A DNA stretch of 64,000 bases from the NCBI RefSeq assembly GCF_044923475.1, contig NZ_CP137338.1:4588001-4652000 (forward strand). Reading direction: 5' to 3'. The translations under genes were made by a program, and so were the position numbers. Numbering within the stretch: position 1 is the stretch's first letter; each line of letters opens with the position of its first letter. Below, one piece after another: positions 1 through 8,160 of the stretch. The stretch comes from JAAURS01 sp044923475. Lineage in GTDB: Bacteria > Cyanobacteriota > Cyanobacteriia > Thermosynechococcales > Thermosynechococcaceae. The notes beneath the pieces were generated by a model. It did not search any database and was not told where the DNA came from. It saw nothing but the letters and a program-made list of their open reading frames with translations.

Positions 1-313
1 CCCAGTTGGCTTGTTTATCGACCTGTACCTCCGGCATGCCGTACTTCGCAAAAAAGCCCTTTTCCTTGGCAATGATGAGCGGAGCTGCTTCCACAATAGG
101 GATGTAGCCCAACTTCGCCGTTTGCACCTCCGGCTCCTGACCCGCTTTTACACCTGTACCGGGGTTTGCAGTAGGAGACGAAGCGGCTGTACCGCCTGGC
201 GTATCCTCAGGCGGAGCGCCCAAGCAGCCTTTCAAGAAAATCGATGCAGCGGCAGACGCCCCTGTTGTAGCTAAAAACTTACGTCTTGAAATCTGCCGCA
301 AATGATGGTCCAT
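1..313 (-). CDS. cmpA: CmpA/NrtA-family ABC transporter solute-binding protein, N-terminal part only
   Basis: The gene runs off the left edge; 104 residues are visible. The N-terminus has a twin-arginine motif (RRKFLATTGASAAASIFLKGC) ending in a lipobox-like Cys, so the product is probably exported and membrane-anchored. The start of the mature domain reads LGYIPIVEAAPLIIAKEKGF and then KYGMPEVQVDKQANW. This resembles CmpA (bicarbonate) as I remember it more than NrtA (nitrate), whose first strand differs. AAGGAGA sits just before the ATG (minus strand, 321-327). The family feeds an ABC importer made of a permease and two ATPases, which would lie to the left. Substrate specificity cannot be settled from this fragment. 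Confidence 0.72.
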   Translation of the reverse strand, partial: MDHHLRQISRRKFLATTGASAAASIFLKGCLGAPPEDTPGGTAASSPTANPGTGVKAGQEPEVQTAKLGYIPIVEAAPLIIAKEKGFFAKYGMPEVQVDKQANW

Positions 314-649
314 AGATTGTTCTCCTTGTTTTGATAAAAAAATCTATCCCGCCGACTAAAATCGGGGGTTAAATGGCTATCCGACACCGCTCGATCTTTG
401 CCTCAAAAATGAGCAAAGACCGAACCAGAACGAGCTAAGCGATTTAAATTCTTTTCGGCTTATCGCCTAGACATTTCACCTCAAGGGAAAGAAAGCTAGA
501 TCGAAATTTGCTGGATATGAACTGTCAAGAATCACTGAAATGAATTGCTGACATAGATGCTTTGAATGCAGTTTCAACAACTCAAAGACTATAGTGATTG
601 ACTATGAAGATACTCGTTTACATAGAAGATGTCTAGATAGATCTCTGAC

Positions 650-665
650 AAAATCTCAAGATTTT
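650..665. promoter_or_regulatory. Inverted repeat, possible operator upstream of cmpA-like gene
   Basis: AAAATCT-CA-AGATTTT is a perfect 7-bp inverted repeat with a 2-bp centre. It lies about 340 bp upstream of the cmpA-like start. LysR-type regulators such as CmpR bind dyad sites near such operons, but this sequence is not a textbook CmpR site, so the role is inferred from position only. Confidence 0.25.
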
Positions 666-771
666 ATTGATAATTCTGATAGAAAATTTCTTTTTTCCTA
701 GCCTAGTAAAGATTTTGGCCAATATCCGGGCATCAATTGCTTCGCAGATTAATGCATGATCTAACTATAAG

Positions 772-790
772 TGATAGATAAAATCTATCA
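772..790. promoter_or_regulatory. 19-bp perfect dyad, possible operator
   Basis: TGATAGAT-AAA-ATCTATCA is a perfect 8-bp inverted repeat with a 3-bp centre. The size and symmetry fit a dimeric regulator such as a LysR-type protein. It is about 460 bp from the cmpA-like start, which is far for a direct operator unless the 5' leader is long. Confidence 0.28.
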
Positions 791-1148
791 ATTGTCTAGA
801 CTGTGTAAAGTTTTGAAAATGGCTTCTAGGCCCTATAAAAACATGAATGAATTGGAGTAAAGTAATCGCCTTAAAATAAGGGAGCTTTAGGATCGGCTCT
901 AACAATGAAAAAAATAACTACCTCAAAGCCTTATGGTTTTCTGGCGTATAGCTTTTTACATCCCGTAGAGCAGAAAAGCATAAAGTTTATGCAGTTCTGA
1001 GTCCGAGGGATAAGCTCTTTTGAGAGTGGGATAGCAAGGAAGATTCATAAACTAGAATTATGAGGAGATAGAGAATAATGAACGATGTCCGGTATAGAGC
1101 GCATAAGATGAAAGGGTGCGAGCAAGTAAGACTTTAGGATACTTAGGC

Positions 1149-1203
1149 CATTTCCAGGAAAAAGCTAACCGCTGGCTTCGGCTCCGCTCAGCCAGCTAGA
1201 GAC
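1149..1203 (+). repeat. 55-bp dispersed repeat, copy 1
   Basis: This 55-bp block matches the reverse complement of 4349-4403 at 53 of 55 positions by eye. Its core contains a 7-bp inverted repeat, GCTGGCT ... AGCCAGC, around a 12-base loop, so it can fold as a hairpin. It lies 75 bp upstream of the kinase-fusion start. It looks like a short intergenic palindromic repeat family. Confidence 0.75.
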
Positions 1204-1278
1204 TATTCTCGGAGGGTATAACCTTTCCTGAAAATCACCTTAGTACAATAAAATAGGTCAACTTTGGCCCCATCGAAG

Positions 1279-2838
1279 ATGGATGCAACATTGCCAAGCC
1301 TCATTCAGCAGATGCTCCAGTCGGACTTCTACCCCCATCCCGTGCTGGAACCCGTCCAACTGCTGCAAACGCATATTTCCTACATTCTTCTGACGGGGGA
1401 GTATGCCTACAAGATCAAAAAGCCGATCGACCTTGGCTTCTTAGACTTCACGAGCCCCGAAAAGCGTCGCCACTTTTGTCAGGAAGAACTGCGCCTCAAC
1501 CGACGACTTTCGCCAGAACTCTACCTAGGAGTGCTTCCTGTCGTAGACAACGAGGATCAGTATAGCTTTGGGGTTGACGATACAGAGCAGCTCGTTGCAG
1601 ACTATGCCCTTCAAATGCGGCAGTTCCCCCAAGACATGCTCCTGAGCCAGCTCTTTCAGGATGGCAAGCTAACGCCTGAAATGGTGCAGCAATTAGCAAG
1701 GCAGGTGGCAGCGTTCCATACGAGTGCTGGCACTAATCCCGAAGTAACCGCTTACGGTAGGGTTGCGTCGATCCAGCAGGTGGCAACCAATAACTATGCC
1801 ATCAGTGCGGCTTTTATCGGAACCTCGCAAACCCAACAGCAGCTAGACGAAACCCGTACCTTTACCGATTGTTTTTTTGATCGCCATGCCGACTGGTTTG
1901 CACAGCGTCAAATCGAGGGCAAAATCCGCGAGTGTCATGGCGATCTGCACCTGAATAATGTCTGCGTCTACCGGGACAAAATCCAGATTTTCGACTGTAT
2001 CGAATTCAATCAAGAATTCCGCAATATCGATGTTATCTACGATGCAGCCTTTCTCGTCATGGACTTGGCCTTTCGGGGCCGAGCGGACTTGGCGAACCTT
2101 TTCCTAAATACCTACCTAGAGCAAACCGGAGACTATCGCGGTGCGGCCTTACTCCCGCTCTATCTGAGTATGCGCGCCTACATTCGCGGCAACGTCAATT
2201 CCCTGGCTCTCAACGATCCGGCCATTTCCCCGTCCGAAAAGGCAGCATATCTTCAGCGCGGTCAGGCCTATTATCGCCAAGCTTGGAACTACACTCGAAA
2301 ATCGCAGGGTCGCATTCTCCTCATGTCAGGACTTTCTGGCTCTGGCAAAAGTACGGTCGCCCGCCAGCTCGCCCAAAAACTCAATGCAATTCATTTACGC
2401 TCCGATGCAGTTCGCAAGCATCTTGCCGCAATTCCGCTCCACCAGCGCGGCGATCGCGGGGGTGCGGTCGATAGCGGTATTTACACCCCAGAAATGACCC
2501 AAAAAACCTACGGAATATTGCTAGAACTTGGGCTACTGCTCGCGCAACAGGGCTGGCCTGTCATTCTGGATGCGAAGTACGATCGTCGGGCTTTGCGTCA
2601 GTCTGTGTTAGAGGGGGCGATCGCCGCCCAAATTCCCATCACCATCGTGGAATGTACGGCACCTGTTGAGGTATTGCGCGATCGCCTCCTTCACCGCACC
2701 AACGACATTACTGACGCTACCGCAGATCTGCTGGACAGCCAAATCAAAGCGGCTGAACCTCTCACAGAGGCGGAAAAAGCTATTGCCATTGTCTTACAAA
2801 CCGATCGGCCATTAGAACCTCAGCTAGATCGGATCTAG
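1279..2838 (+). CDS. Bifunctional phosphotransferase-like/P-loop kinase fusion protein
   Basis: A 519-residue protein with two parts. The first ~330 residues resemble aminoglycoside-phosphotransferase-type kinases: the Brenner-type catalytic motif CHGDLHLNN is near residue 218 and FDCIEFN follows as the metal-binding segment. The second part (about residue 345 onward) is an AAA/gluconate-kinase-like P-loop domain with Walker A GLSGSGKST near residue 350. The open frame extends upstream to a TTG at 1264, but the ATG at 1279 is the natural start. Proteins of this architecture are widespread in cyanobacteria and proteobacteria, and I know of no established substrate. Small-molecule phosphorylation is inferred. 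It stands alone, transcribed away from the cmpA-like gene. Confidence 0.8.
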   Translation: MDATLPSLIQQMLQSDFYPHPVLEPVQLLQTHISYILLTGEYAYKIKKPIDLGFLDFTSPEKRRHFCQEELRLNRRLSPELYLGVLPVVDNEDQYSFGVDDTEQLVADYALQMRQFPQDMLLSQLFQDGKLTPEMVQQLARQVAAFHTSAGTNPEVTAYGRVASIQQVATNNYAISAAFIGTSQTQQQLDETRTFTDCFFDRHADWFAQRQIEGKIRECHGDLHLNNVCVYRDKIQIFDCIEFNQEFRNIDVIYDAAFLVMDLAFRGRADLANLFLNTYLEQTGDYRGAALLPLYLSMRAYIRGNVNSLALNDPAISPSEKAAYLQRGQAYYRQAWNYTRKSQGRILLMSGLSGSGKSTVARQLAQKLNAIHLRSDAVRKHLAAIPLHQRGDRGGAVDSGIYTPEMTQKTYGILLELGLLLAQQGWPVILDAKYDRRALRQSVLEGAIAAQIPITIVECTAPVEVLRDRLLHRTNDITDATADLLDSQIKAAEPLTEAEKAIAIVLQTDRPLEPQLDRI

Positions 2839-2891
2839 AGGAAAGCGATTGTTGTAGGGGCGCGAGGCCCTGCGCCTTATTTACTTGCGCT

Positions 2892-3731
2892 TTATCTACT
2901 AGACAACTGAGAGACTTGAGAACTTCGCTCTTTATTAATTTGCTTCAACGTTCCTTCTGGAAGCTCGTTGCCCAGTTTTATAGCTCGATCGAAGTACTTA
3001 ACGGCTTCGGTCGGATTCTTTTGAAGCGATAGAATTTGAGCCTTTAAGTAAAACAGCTCTGGATTCTGAGGCGCAACGGCGATCGCCTTATCCACCGCCA
3101 CCTGAGCGTTTGCGTAGTCTTTCGTGTCGCGGTAGACCAGCGCCTGTCCGCGCAATGCCAGATAGGGAGGGCCAGCCTTTTGGAAATTTTTCAGCGCCTC
3201 ACTATGCTTGCCGAGCACCATGTTAATAAAACCCACAAACAGATTTATTTCAGGGTCATTCGGCGATAAGTTATGGGCCTTATCAATTTCTAACAGCATC
3301 GAACTGGCATAGGTTAGCGTTTTGGGCAGATCCGTCACGCTATCCTTCAAAAAATAGCCCTCTAACCCTTGGGCAACGCCTTTATAAAGATGCGAACGCG
3401 CCACATCTTTAGCCGCGATCGCCTTGGATGCGGCTCTAATCTTCGGCAGGGTGGTCAAAAACACGTCTTTTTGCTGATTCTGATAGGCTGTTGCCGCTAA
3501 CAACGTGTAAACCAAAGGTTCGTTAGGATTTTCAGTTTGAGCTTTAGTCAGCTTTTGACCGGAACTCTGGTATCTGCCATACCGAAAAAAGTCTTCAAAG
3601 GCACTTTGCAAAGACGCCCCAATGGGCCTTGCCTTAATCCCCACTCGAAACGGGTCGGCGGCCAATGCCGAATTCGCACATAGTAGTACTGCAAGGGGCA
3701 ATACAGTACAGCGCCGGATTAGGCTTTTCAT
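2892..3731 (-). CDS. Secreted tetratricopeptide-repeat protein
   Basis: The protein has 279 residues from the ATG at 3731; the frame continues upstream, but the hydrophobic signal peptide (RRCTVLPLAVLLCANSALA followed by ADP) begins right after this Met, which favours it. After cleavage the rest is helical and TPR-like; the clearest repeat near the C-terminus reads PELFYLKAQILSLQKNPTEA with the alternating small/large pattern of TPRs. It probably works in the periplasm or at the thylakoid lumen face as a protein-protein scaffold. It resembles cyanobacterial periplasmic TPR proteins of unknown role. It is transcribed divergently from the DUF2752 gene. Confidence 0.7.
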   Translation of the reverse strand: MKSLIRRCTVLPLAVLLCANSALAADPFRVGIKARPIGASLQSAFEDFFRYGRYQSSGQKLTKAQTENPNEPLVYTLLAATAYQNQQKDVFLTTLPKIRAASKAIAAKDVARSHLYKGVAQGLEGYFLKDSVTDLPKTLTYASSMLLEIDKAHNLSPNDPEINLFVGFINMVLGKHSEALKNFQKAGPPYLALRGQALVYRDTKDYANAQVAVDKAIAVAPQNPELFYLKAQILSLQKNPTEAVKYFDRAIKLGNELPEGTLKQINKERSSQVSQLSSR

Positions 3732-3862
3732 CTTAGGCTTTTGTAAGAAAATTTGCATGGGACACAATGGAATGATTTCACACCAGGCATCCTCTATCTT
3801 AAGAGCAAATTTTAAGTGCCCTAGCCTATATTTAACAAAAGTTCTGTCAGTGCAGCACAGTT

Positions 3863-4303
3863 GTGAAGAAAATTCGATTTTCTACCCCTATTTTGACCCC
3901 GCTGCTGAGCAATCAACCCCTTTGCAGGGCGATCGCGGGAGCTTCAGCCGTTCATTTATCCCTAACCGCCCTGGGTTTGCCGAGCTGGCCCTGTCCGTTG
4001 CGCTACGGATTAGGCGTCCCTTGTCCGGGCTGCGGGTTGACGCGAGCCATCAAGTCCTTAGCTGTCGGACACTGGCAACAAGCAATGACCGTTCATGCCT
4101 TTGCTCCATTGGCATTAATCGTAGTGATGTCGGTCGGATACGCTAGCTTAGCGCCAGTAAATCATCGGCGTTGGATCGTCCGACATTGCCTTCAGGTCGA
4201 ACGCAAGACAAGCTTATCGTTCATCTTAACGACGCTATTCCTAGCGTATTGGTTGATTCGATTGTCGTTCTTTCGTGAAGCGTTTTACTACTTAGTTTTG
4301 TAA
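3863..4303 (+). CDS. DUF2752 family membrane protein
   Basis: 146 residues, beginning with GTG. The family signature CPGCGLTRA is at about residues 54-62, preceded by a hydrophobic segment (residues ~20-42) and followed by two membrane segments (about 78-95 and 119-137). DUF2752 proteins are small bacterial membrane proteins of unknown function. No clear Shine-Dalgarno is present before the GTG, so the exact start is uncertain. A longer frame on the same strand (from 3622) overlaps the TPR gene antisense and is not credible. Confidence 0.75.
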   Translation: MKKIRFSTPILTPLLSNQPLCRAIAGASAVHLSLTALGLPSWPCPLRYGLGVPCPGCGLTRAIKSLAVGHWQQAMTVHAFAPLALIVVMSVGYASLAPVNHRRWIVRHCLQVERKTSLSFILTTLFLAYWLIRLSFFREAFYYLVL

Positions 4304-4348
4304 TGTGATTTTCTGAACGTAATCGAAGTTTCTAGCTGGCTGAGCGAA

Positions 4349-4403
4349 GTCTCTAGCTGGCTGAGCGGAGCCGAAGCCAGCGGTAAGCTTTTTCCTGAAA
4401 ATG
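4349..4403 (-). repeat. 55-bp dispersed repeat, copy 2 (inverted), with partial tandem copy
   Basis: Reverse complement of the 1149-1203 block with two differences. Immediately to its left, 4331-4350 repeats about 20 bp of the element's end (TCTAGCTGGCTGAGCGAAGT), forming a short tandem duplication. It fills the gap between the convergent ends of the DUF2752 gene and aroQ and could act as a hairpin at both 3' ends. Confidence 0.75.
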
Positions 4404-4406
4404 ACT

Positions 4407-4850
4407 TTACTTCTGTGCAGAGAGATACGCCAGCAAGGCTTGAAAGCCTAGATAATAACTTTGCGCGCCAAACCCGCTAATTTGACCGATCGCGACAGAA
4501 GCCAAGTAAGAATGATGGCGAAATGCTTCGCGCTGATGCACGTTACTGAGGTGCACTTCAACTGCCGGAAGCTTCACTGCTGAAATTGCATCTCGAATTG
4601 CCACGCTCGTGTGGGTATAGGCAGCAGCATTGATCAGAATACCGTCGTGAACGCCAAGGGCGCTGTGGACTTCATCCACGAGGACACCTTCGTGATTCGA
4701 TTGAAATGTCTTAATCTTCGCACCCTGCTGTTCTGCCAAATCGTTAAGACGGGCATCGATCTCGGCAAGCGTCACAGAACCGTAAATACCAGGCTCTCGA
4801 ATCCCTAAAAGGTTTAGGTTAGGGCCATGAAGCACGAGAATGCTGACCAA
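4407..4850 (-). CDS. aroQ: Type II 3-dehydroquinate dehydratase
   Basis: A 147-residue enzyme converting 3-dehydroquinate to 3-dehydroshikimate in the shikimate pathway, cytoplasmic. The N-terminal HGPNLNLLGIREPGIYG carries the flexible-loop Arg and Tyr; INAAAYTHTSVAIRDA has the substrate-binding Asn and following residues; EVHLSNVHQREAFRHHS contains the catalytic His loop. Length is typical of type II enzymes (about 145-150). The start is read as TTG at 4850, preceded by GAGGGT; no in-frame ATG would leave the N-terminal strand intact. The small gene at 4883-5023 lies just upstream on the same strand. Confidence 0.92.
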   Translation of the reverse strand: MVSILVLHGPNLNLLGIREPGIYGSVTLAEIDARLNDLAEQQGAKIKTFQSNHEGVLVDEVHSALGVHDGILINAAAYTHTSVAIRDAISAVKLPAVEVHLSNVHQREAFRHHSYLASVAIGQISGFGAQSYYLGFQALLAYLSAQK

Positions 4851-4882
4851 CAGCTAACCCTCAGGACTGGACCAAACCGTTC

Positions 4883-5023
4883 TTAACGAAAATTGCGATC
4901 GCGCACTGGCACGGGAATAGGTTCCATTTCTAGCTCTGGCTCAGATTCTGGGCCAAACAAAGCTTCAATTACCTTACGGGCCAGATGCTTGAGGGCATCA
5001 AGGATTTTTTCTATATGCTCCAT
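4883..5023 (-). CDS. Small conserved-looking acidic protein, 46 residues
   Basis: A short frame starting at ATG 5023 with AAGGAG about 11 bases upstream. The product starts MEHIEKILDALKHLARKVIE, an amphipathic helix, then has an acidic, proline-rich tail (GPESEPELEMEPIPVPV) and ends in RDRNFR. It sits 32 bp upstream of aroQ in the same direction, so the two may be co-transcribed. I recall similar short helix-plus-EP-rich-tail proteins in cyanobacteria but no function. The ribosome-binding site and protein-like composition support it. Confidence 0.6.
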   Translation of the reverse strand: MEHIEKILDALKHLARKVIEALFGPESEPELEMEPIPVPVRDRNFR

Positions 5024-5311
5024 TGAGGAAATGGCTCCTTGCCGTATAGTACGGAGTCTTTATTTTAATACCTTCACCAAGGTGAAGCACGTTTCTGAAC
5101 TTCCGTTACTAAATCTTAACACGGCAAATTCTTGAGGGCACCCCGAACAACAGATTCTCTTAAGGATTTTATGCTCCGAAACTGCTGTCTGCTCGTCTTT
5201 CTCTCAAGAATACAAGCCTATTTTCAACGCAACGAGGTGGCGAGAGGGACCTTTTAAGCTCTACGGGACGCCGAGATTGACTCGAAGTTCTAACCCGAGT
5301 AAAAACTGCGG

Positions 5312-6571
5312 CTAGGAGAGCTGCAGTAAATGGCGTCGGAGAAAGTCAAGGGCATGGGACGCGCTGATATCTCGAATCCAATCTCGTCCCCGACCGCCAC
5401 CAATGCGACATTCTTTGTGGGTAACCGTTCCTTCAGGCCCTGCAAGCCCAATATAGACCAGACCTACCGGCTTGTTCTCAGAGCCACCGCCCGGTCCTGC
5501 AATACCCGTAATGCTGACGCCCCAGGCTGTACCGAGCAACTTTTGTACCCCCACGGCCATCTGCTCTGCCACCTGAGCGCTTACGGCTCCCTGCGTTTCT
5601 AAAGTTCCACTATCGACGTTCAAAAGCCGAAGCTTAACGCGGTTGTCGTAGGCGATCGCGCCTCCCCAGAAGTAGGCAGAACTACCGGGAACCTCCGTCA
5701 GCTTTTGGCCTAACCCCCCACCCGTACAGGATTCGGCGACCGAAACCGTTTGCCCGCGTTGCGCCAGCAGTTTGCCTACGACGGTTGCCAACGTATCGCC
5801 ATCGGTGCCGTAGCAGTCGAGTCCGCACAAAGCCTGAATTTGGTGCTGCACGCTATCTAAAGCCCGATCGGCCTCTGCGTGAGAAGCCGATCGAACCGAG
5901 AGCCGCAGGCGCGCTTCGCCTCGACTGGCATAGGGGGCAACGGTCGGAGAATCCTGCGCGAGAAAAGGGGCCACTTTTTCGGCCAGGCTGGATTCGGAGA
6001 TTCCCCAAAACCGCATGTTTCGGCTGTAGATCCGAGCAGTGCCCCACCCCTGCGCCAACAAAAAGGGGATGGCCGTCTCGGCCCACATGGCGTAAAGTTC
6101 TCGCGGCACTCCAGGAAACGTCAGGACAGTCAGACCCGATCGAGGGGTCCATATCATCCCTGGTGCGGTTCCCACGGGATTGGGCAAAACTTCAGCTCCC
6201 TTAGGGAGCAACGCCTGCTTCCGGTTGCTAACACTGGGAACGATGCCGCGCGTTGCAAATTTTTGCTCAATATCCGCCCAAATGGTCGGGTCTTCAACCA
6301 GAGGCGTCTCGAAAAAATCGGCGATCGCCGCTGCGGTCAAATCGTCGGGCGTCGGACCGAGCCCGCCCGTAAAGATCAGAATACTAGAGCGCTGGCAGGC
6401 CAAGGCAATGACTTGTTTGAGCCGAATCGAATTGTCGCCCACCACGGTCTGAAAAAAGTGCGGGATGCCGAGCTTCGCAAGTTCTTGGGCCAAAAACTGA
6501 GCGTTTGAGTTGAGAATTTCTCCCAGCAGCAGCTCGGTTCCCACACAGATAATTTCAGCGCTTTGAGTCAT
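5312..6571 (-). CDS. cinA: CinA-like competence/damage-inducible protein
   Basis: 419 residues, full length for the two-domain CinA family. The N-terminal MoCF/molybdopterin-binding-like domain (residues 1-~170) includes TGGLGPTPDD; the C-terminal domain (about 255-419) has AESCTGGGLGQKLTEVPG and GIAGPGGG, the nicotinamide-nucleotide amidase region. In other bacteria the family hydrolyses ADP-ribose and deamidates nicotinamide mononucleotide, and has been linked to competence. The start ATG gives MTQSAEIICVGTELLLGEI, the standard N-terminus. Transcribed in the same direction as the 46-residue gene and aroQ, but with a ~290-bp gap. Confidence 0.93.
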   Translation of the reverse strand: MTQSAEIICVGTELLLGEILNSNAQFLAQELAKLGIPHFFQTVVGDNSIRLKQVIALACQRSSILIFTGGLGPTPDDLTAAAIADFFETPLVEDPTIWADIEQKFATRGIVPSVSNRKQALLPKGAEVLPNPVGTAPGMIWTPRSGLTVLTFPGVPRELYAMWAETAIPFLLAQGWGTARIYSRNMRFWGISESSLAEKVAPFLAQDSPTVAPYASRGEARLRLSVRSASHAEADRALDSVQHQIQALCGLDCYGTDGDTLATVVGKLLAQRGQTVSVAESCTGGGLGQKLTEVPGSSAYFWGGAIAYDNRVKLRLLNVDSGTLETQGAVSAQVAEQMAVGVQKLLGTAWGVSITGIAGPGGGSENKPVGLVYIGLAGPEGTVTHKECRIGGGRGRDWIRDISASHALDFLRRHLLQLS

Positions 6572-6645
6572 GGGTCGATTTAGATTGCCTCAGGCGTCGG
6601 CTTGCAACGAGAACGTCAAAGAATGGGATAAAAAAGCGTACTGCC

Positions 6646-7695
6646 TCATTCTACGGAGGATTTATCCTGAATGCGACGCCATACCTGCCAACTTGAATAC
6701 CCTAGCAATAATGTCGCCCCGATCGCGTAGGCTTTAGAGCCGGGCAATCCGGCAAAGGTGGTCGCAAGGCTACCCACCCAAAAGGCGATCGAGTATAGAA
6801 ATAAAACGATACTGCGTTGAGATAGCCCGGCCTGGAGGAGACGATGGTGGATATGGCGCTTGTCCGCAGCAAAGGGCGATTTACCCTGACTGAGGCGCGC
6901 CAGCACCACCGCTGAGGTATCGACAATGGGCAGTGCCAAGATCAGGAAAGGGAGCACCACTGCCACCGTCGTAACGCTTTTGACCAACCCCACAACGCCG
7001 AGCGCTGCCAAAGTAAAGCCCATAAAATACGCGCCACCATCTCCCATAAAGATCTGAGCGGGATTGAAGTTATAGCGCAAGAACCCCAAAGCCCCACCCG
7101 CCAGCGTTGCCGCCAGCACCGCTGCGATCGGCTGGTTCATAAACAGGGTCACCATCAGCATAATGACGGCAGCAATCCCGGCAATGCCAGCGGCAAGACC
7201 ATCCAGCCCGTCCATAAAATTCATGGCGTTAGCCATACCCACCAGCCAGATGACCGTAATAGGCAGGCTCAACCAGCCGAGTTCGACCAGCCCGTGAAAA
7301 GGAACGGTCGAAAAATCAATACTCACACCAGCGTACCAAGCTAAAACAGCCACGCCGATTTGCAATGCCAATCGCAAGAAAGGAGAGAGCGTAAAGAGAT
7401 CGTCCAGCAGCCCGATGAGAAAGAAGCAAAGTCCCCCGCCCGTAACGCCGAGCAGCTCGTAGGCCGACGCTAAAGGCAGCTCGCTAAACCCCCCCGAAAT
7501 CCAAATAATGATCCAAGTGACGATGTTGCCGATAAAAATAGAGATGCCCCCCAGTCGGACCATCGGTCTTTTGTGAACTTTACGCGGATCTGGCAGATCG
7601 ACGTAACCGCTCCTAAGACCAATTTTTTTGACAATCGGGGTACTCCAAAGGACAACAAAGGCAGAGATTAAAAACGCAACCAGATGATAGGGCAT
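6646..7695 (-). CDS. WecA/TagO-type undecaprenyl-phosphate sugar-1-phosphate transferase
   Basis: 349 residues with about ten hydrophobic segments, belonging to the MraY/WecA glycosyltransferase 4 family. Hallmarks: DPRKVHKRPMVRLGG near the N-terminus, the aspartates in GLLDDLFTL, NAMNFMDGLDGLAAG and FMGDGGAYFMGF, and the cytoplasmic loop KRHIHHRLLQAG. It loads a sugar phosphate (GlcNAc-1-P in WecA/TagO) onto undecaprenyl phosphate at the inner membrane to begin surface polysaccharide synthesis. The HIHHR-type loop separates it from MraY. The sugar used is not evident. Confidence 0.88.
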   Translation of the reverse strand: MPYHLVAFLISAFVVLWSTPIVKKIGLRSGYVDLPDPRKVHKRPMVRLGGISIFIGNIVTWIIIWISGGFSELPLASAYELLGVTGGGLCFFLIGLLDDLFTLSPFLRLALQIGVAVLAWYAGVSIDFSTVPFHGLVELGWLSLPITVIWLVGMANAMNFMDGLDGLAAGIAGIAAVIMLMVTLFMNQPIAAVLAATLAGGALGFLRYNFNPAQIFMGDGGAYFMGFTLAALGVVGLVKSVTTVAVVLPFLILALPIVDTSAVVLARLSQGKSPFAADKRHIHHRLLQAGLSQRSIVLFLYSIAFWVGSLATTFAGLPGSKAYAIGATLLLGYSSWQVWRRIQDKSSVE

Positions 7696-7988
7696 CTGAA
7701 AGTTGAAACCACTGAAAAACAGCTCATGCAGAGTTTACACTACGCCCTTCAAGCTGTCACATTTAAAGGGCAAAAGGCGTAAAAACCCCGTAAAACGGCA
7801 AAAAACCGCGCGTACTCGCAGACTCAATCGCAACGGACCGTTCATCCGATAGAGATTGAAATCCGTACGTTCATCGTAAACGAACATGGTTGCGAACGGT
7901 TTCTACAAACCGTCAAAGGTTTCAGTCATGCCTACCTCGCCAATCGATCGGGTCGAACAATCTAACGCGCGGCATTCCTGAAAGTCAA

Positions 7989-8061
7989 AGCTCCTGATGT
8001 GACTCGAACACACGACTTCTTCATTACGAGTGAAGCGCTCTACCAACTGAGCTACAGGAGC
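7989..8061 (-). tRNA. tRNA-Thr (anticodon CGT)
   Basis: Reading the minus strand gives a full cloverleaf: acceptor GCTCCTG/CAGGAGC, D-arm GCTC...GAGC, anticodon stem CTTCA/TGAAG with loop CTCGTAA (anticodon CGT at 8026-8028, decoding ACG), variable region, and T-arm with TTCGAGT loop. No CCA is encoded. The flanking ~290 bp up to the WecA-like gene holds nothing else I can identify. Confidence 0.95.
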
Positions 8062-8160
8062 ATTTTTCGAACATTTGCAGGCATTGCGCCCGTTACAACT
8101 ATATCAGTTGGGCGCTGAAATTCAAGCCATTCGATCGACAAGAACTGCAGCAATTGGGCT

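Larger units (their letters stand above)
314..1278. other. Long intergenic region between divergent genes
   Basis: About 965 bp separate the cmpA-like gene (minus) from the kinase fusion (plus). No convincing open frame is present. It is AT-rich near the cmpA side and contains two short perfect inverted repeats (650-665, 772-790), a GTA-N8-TAC sequence at 946-959 and one copy of a 55-bp repeat (1149-1203). Its length and the palindromes suggest a regulated promoter for the transporter operon, but no promoter is proven. Confidence 0.5.

Noticed and set aside
11..274. Plus-strand frame at the left edge
   Set aside because: It is antisense to the clearly recognised CmpA/NrtA signal peptide and N-terminus.
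946..959. GTA-N8-TAC, the NtcA consensus
   Set aside because: It lies over 630 bp from the cmpA-like start, no well-spaced -10 follows on either strand, and the motif is expected by chance in a region of this size about one time in four.
2850..2885. GTAGGGGCGCGAGGCCCTGCGCC near the end of the kinase gene
   Set aside because: It resembles part of a common cyanobacterial intergenic repeat, but only a fragment is present and no second copy occurs in the window.
3622..4146. Plus-strand frame overlapping the TPR gene and the DUF2752 gene
   Set aside because: Its first half is antisense to the TPR signal region, its second half is out of frame with DUF2752, and it has no domain.
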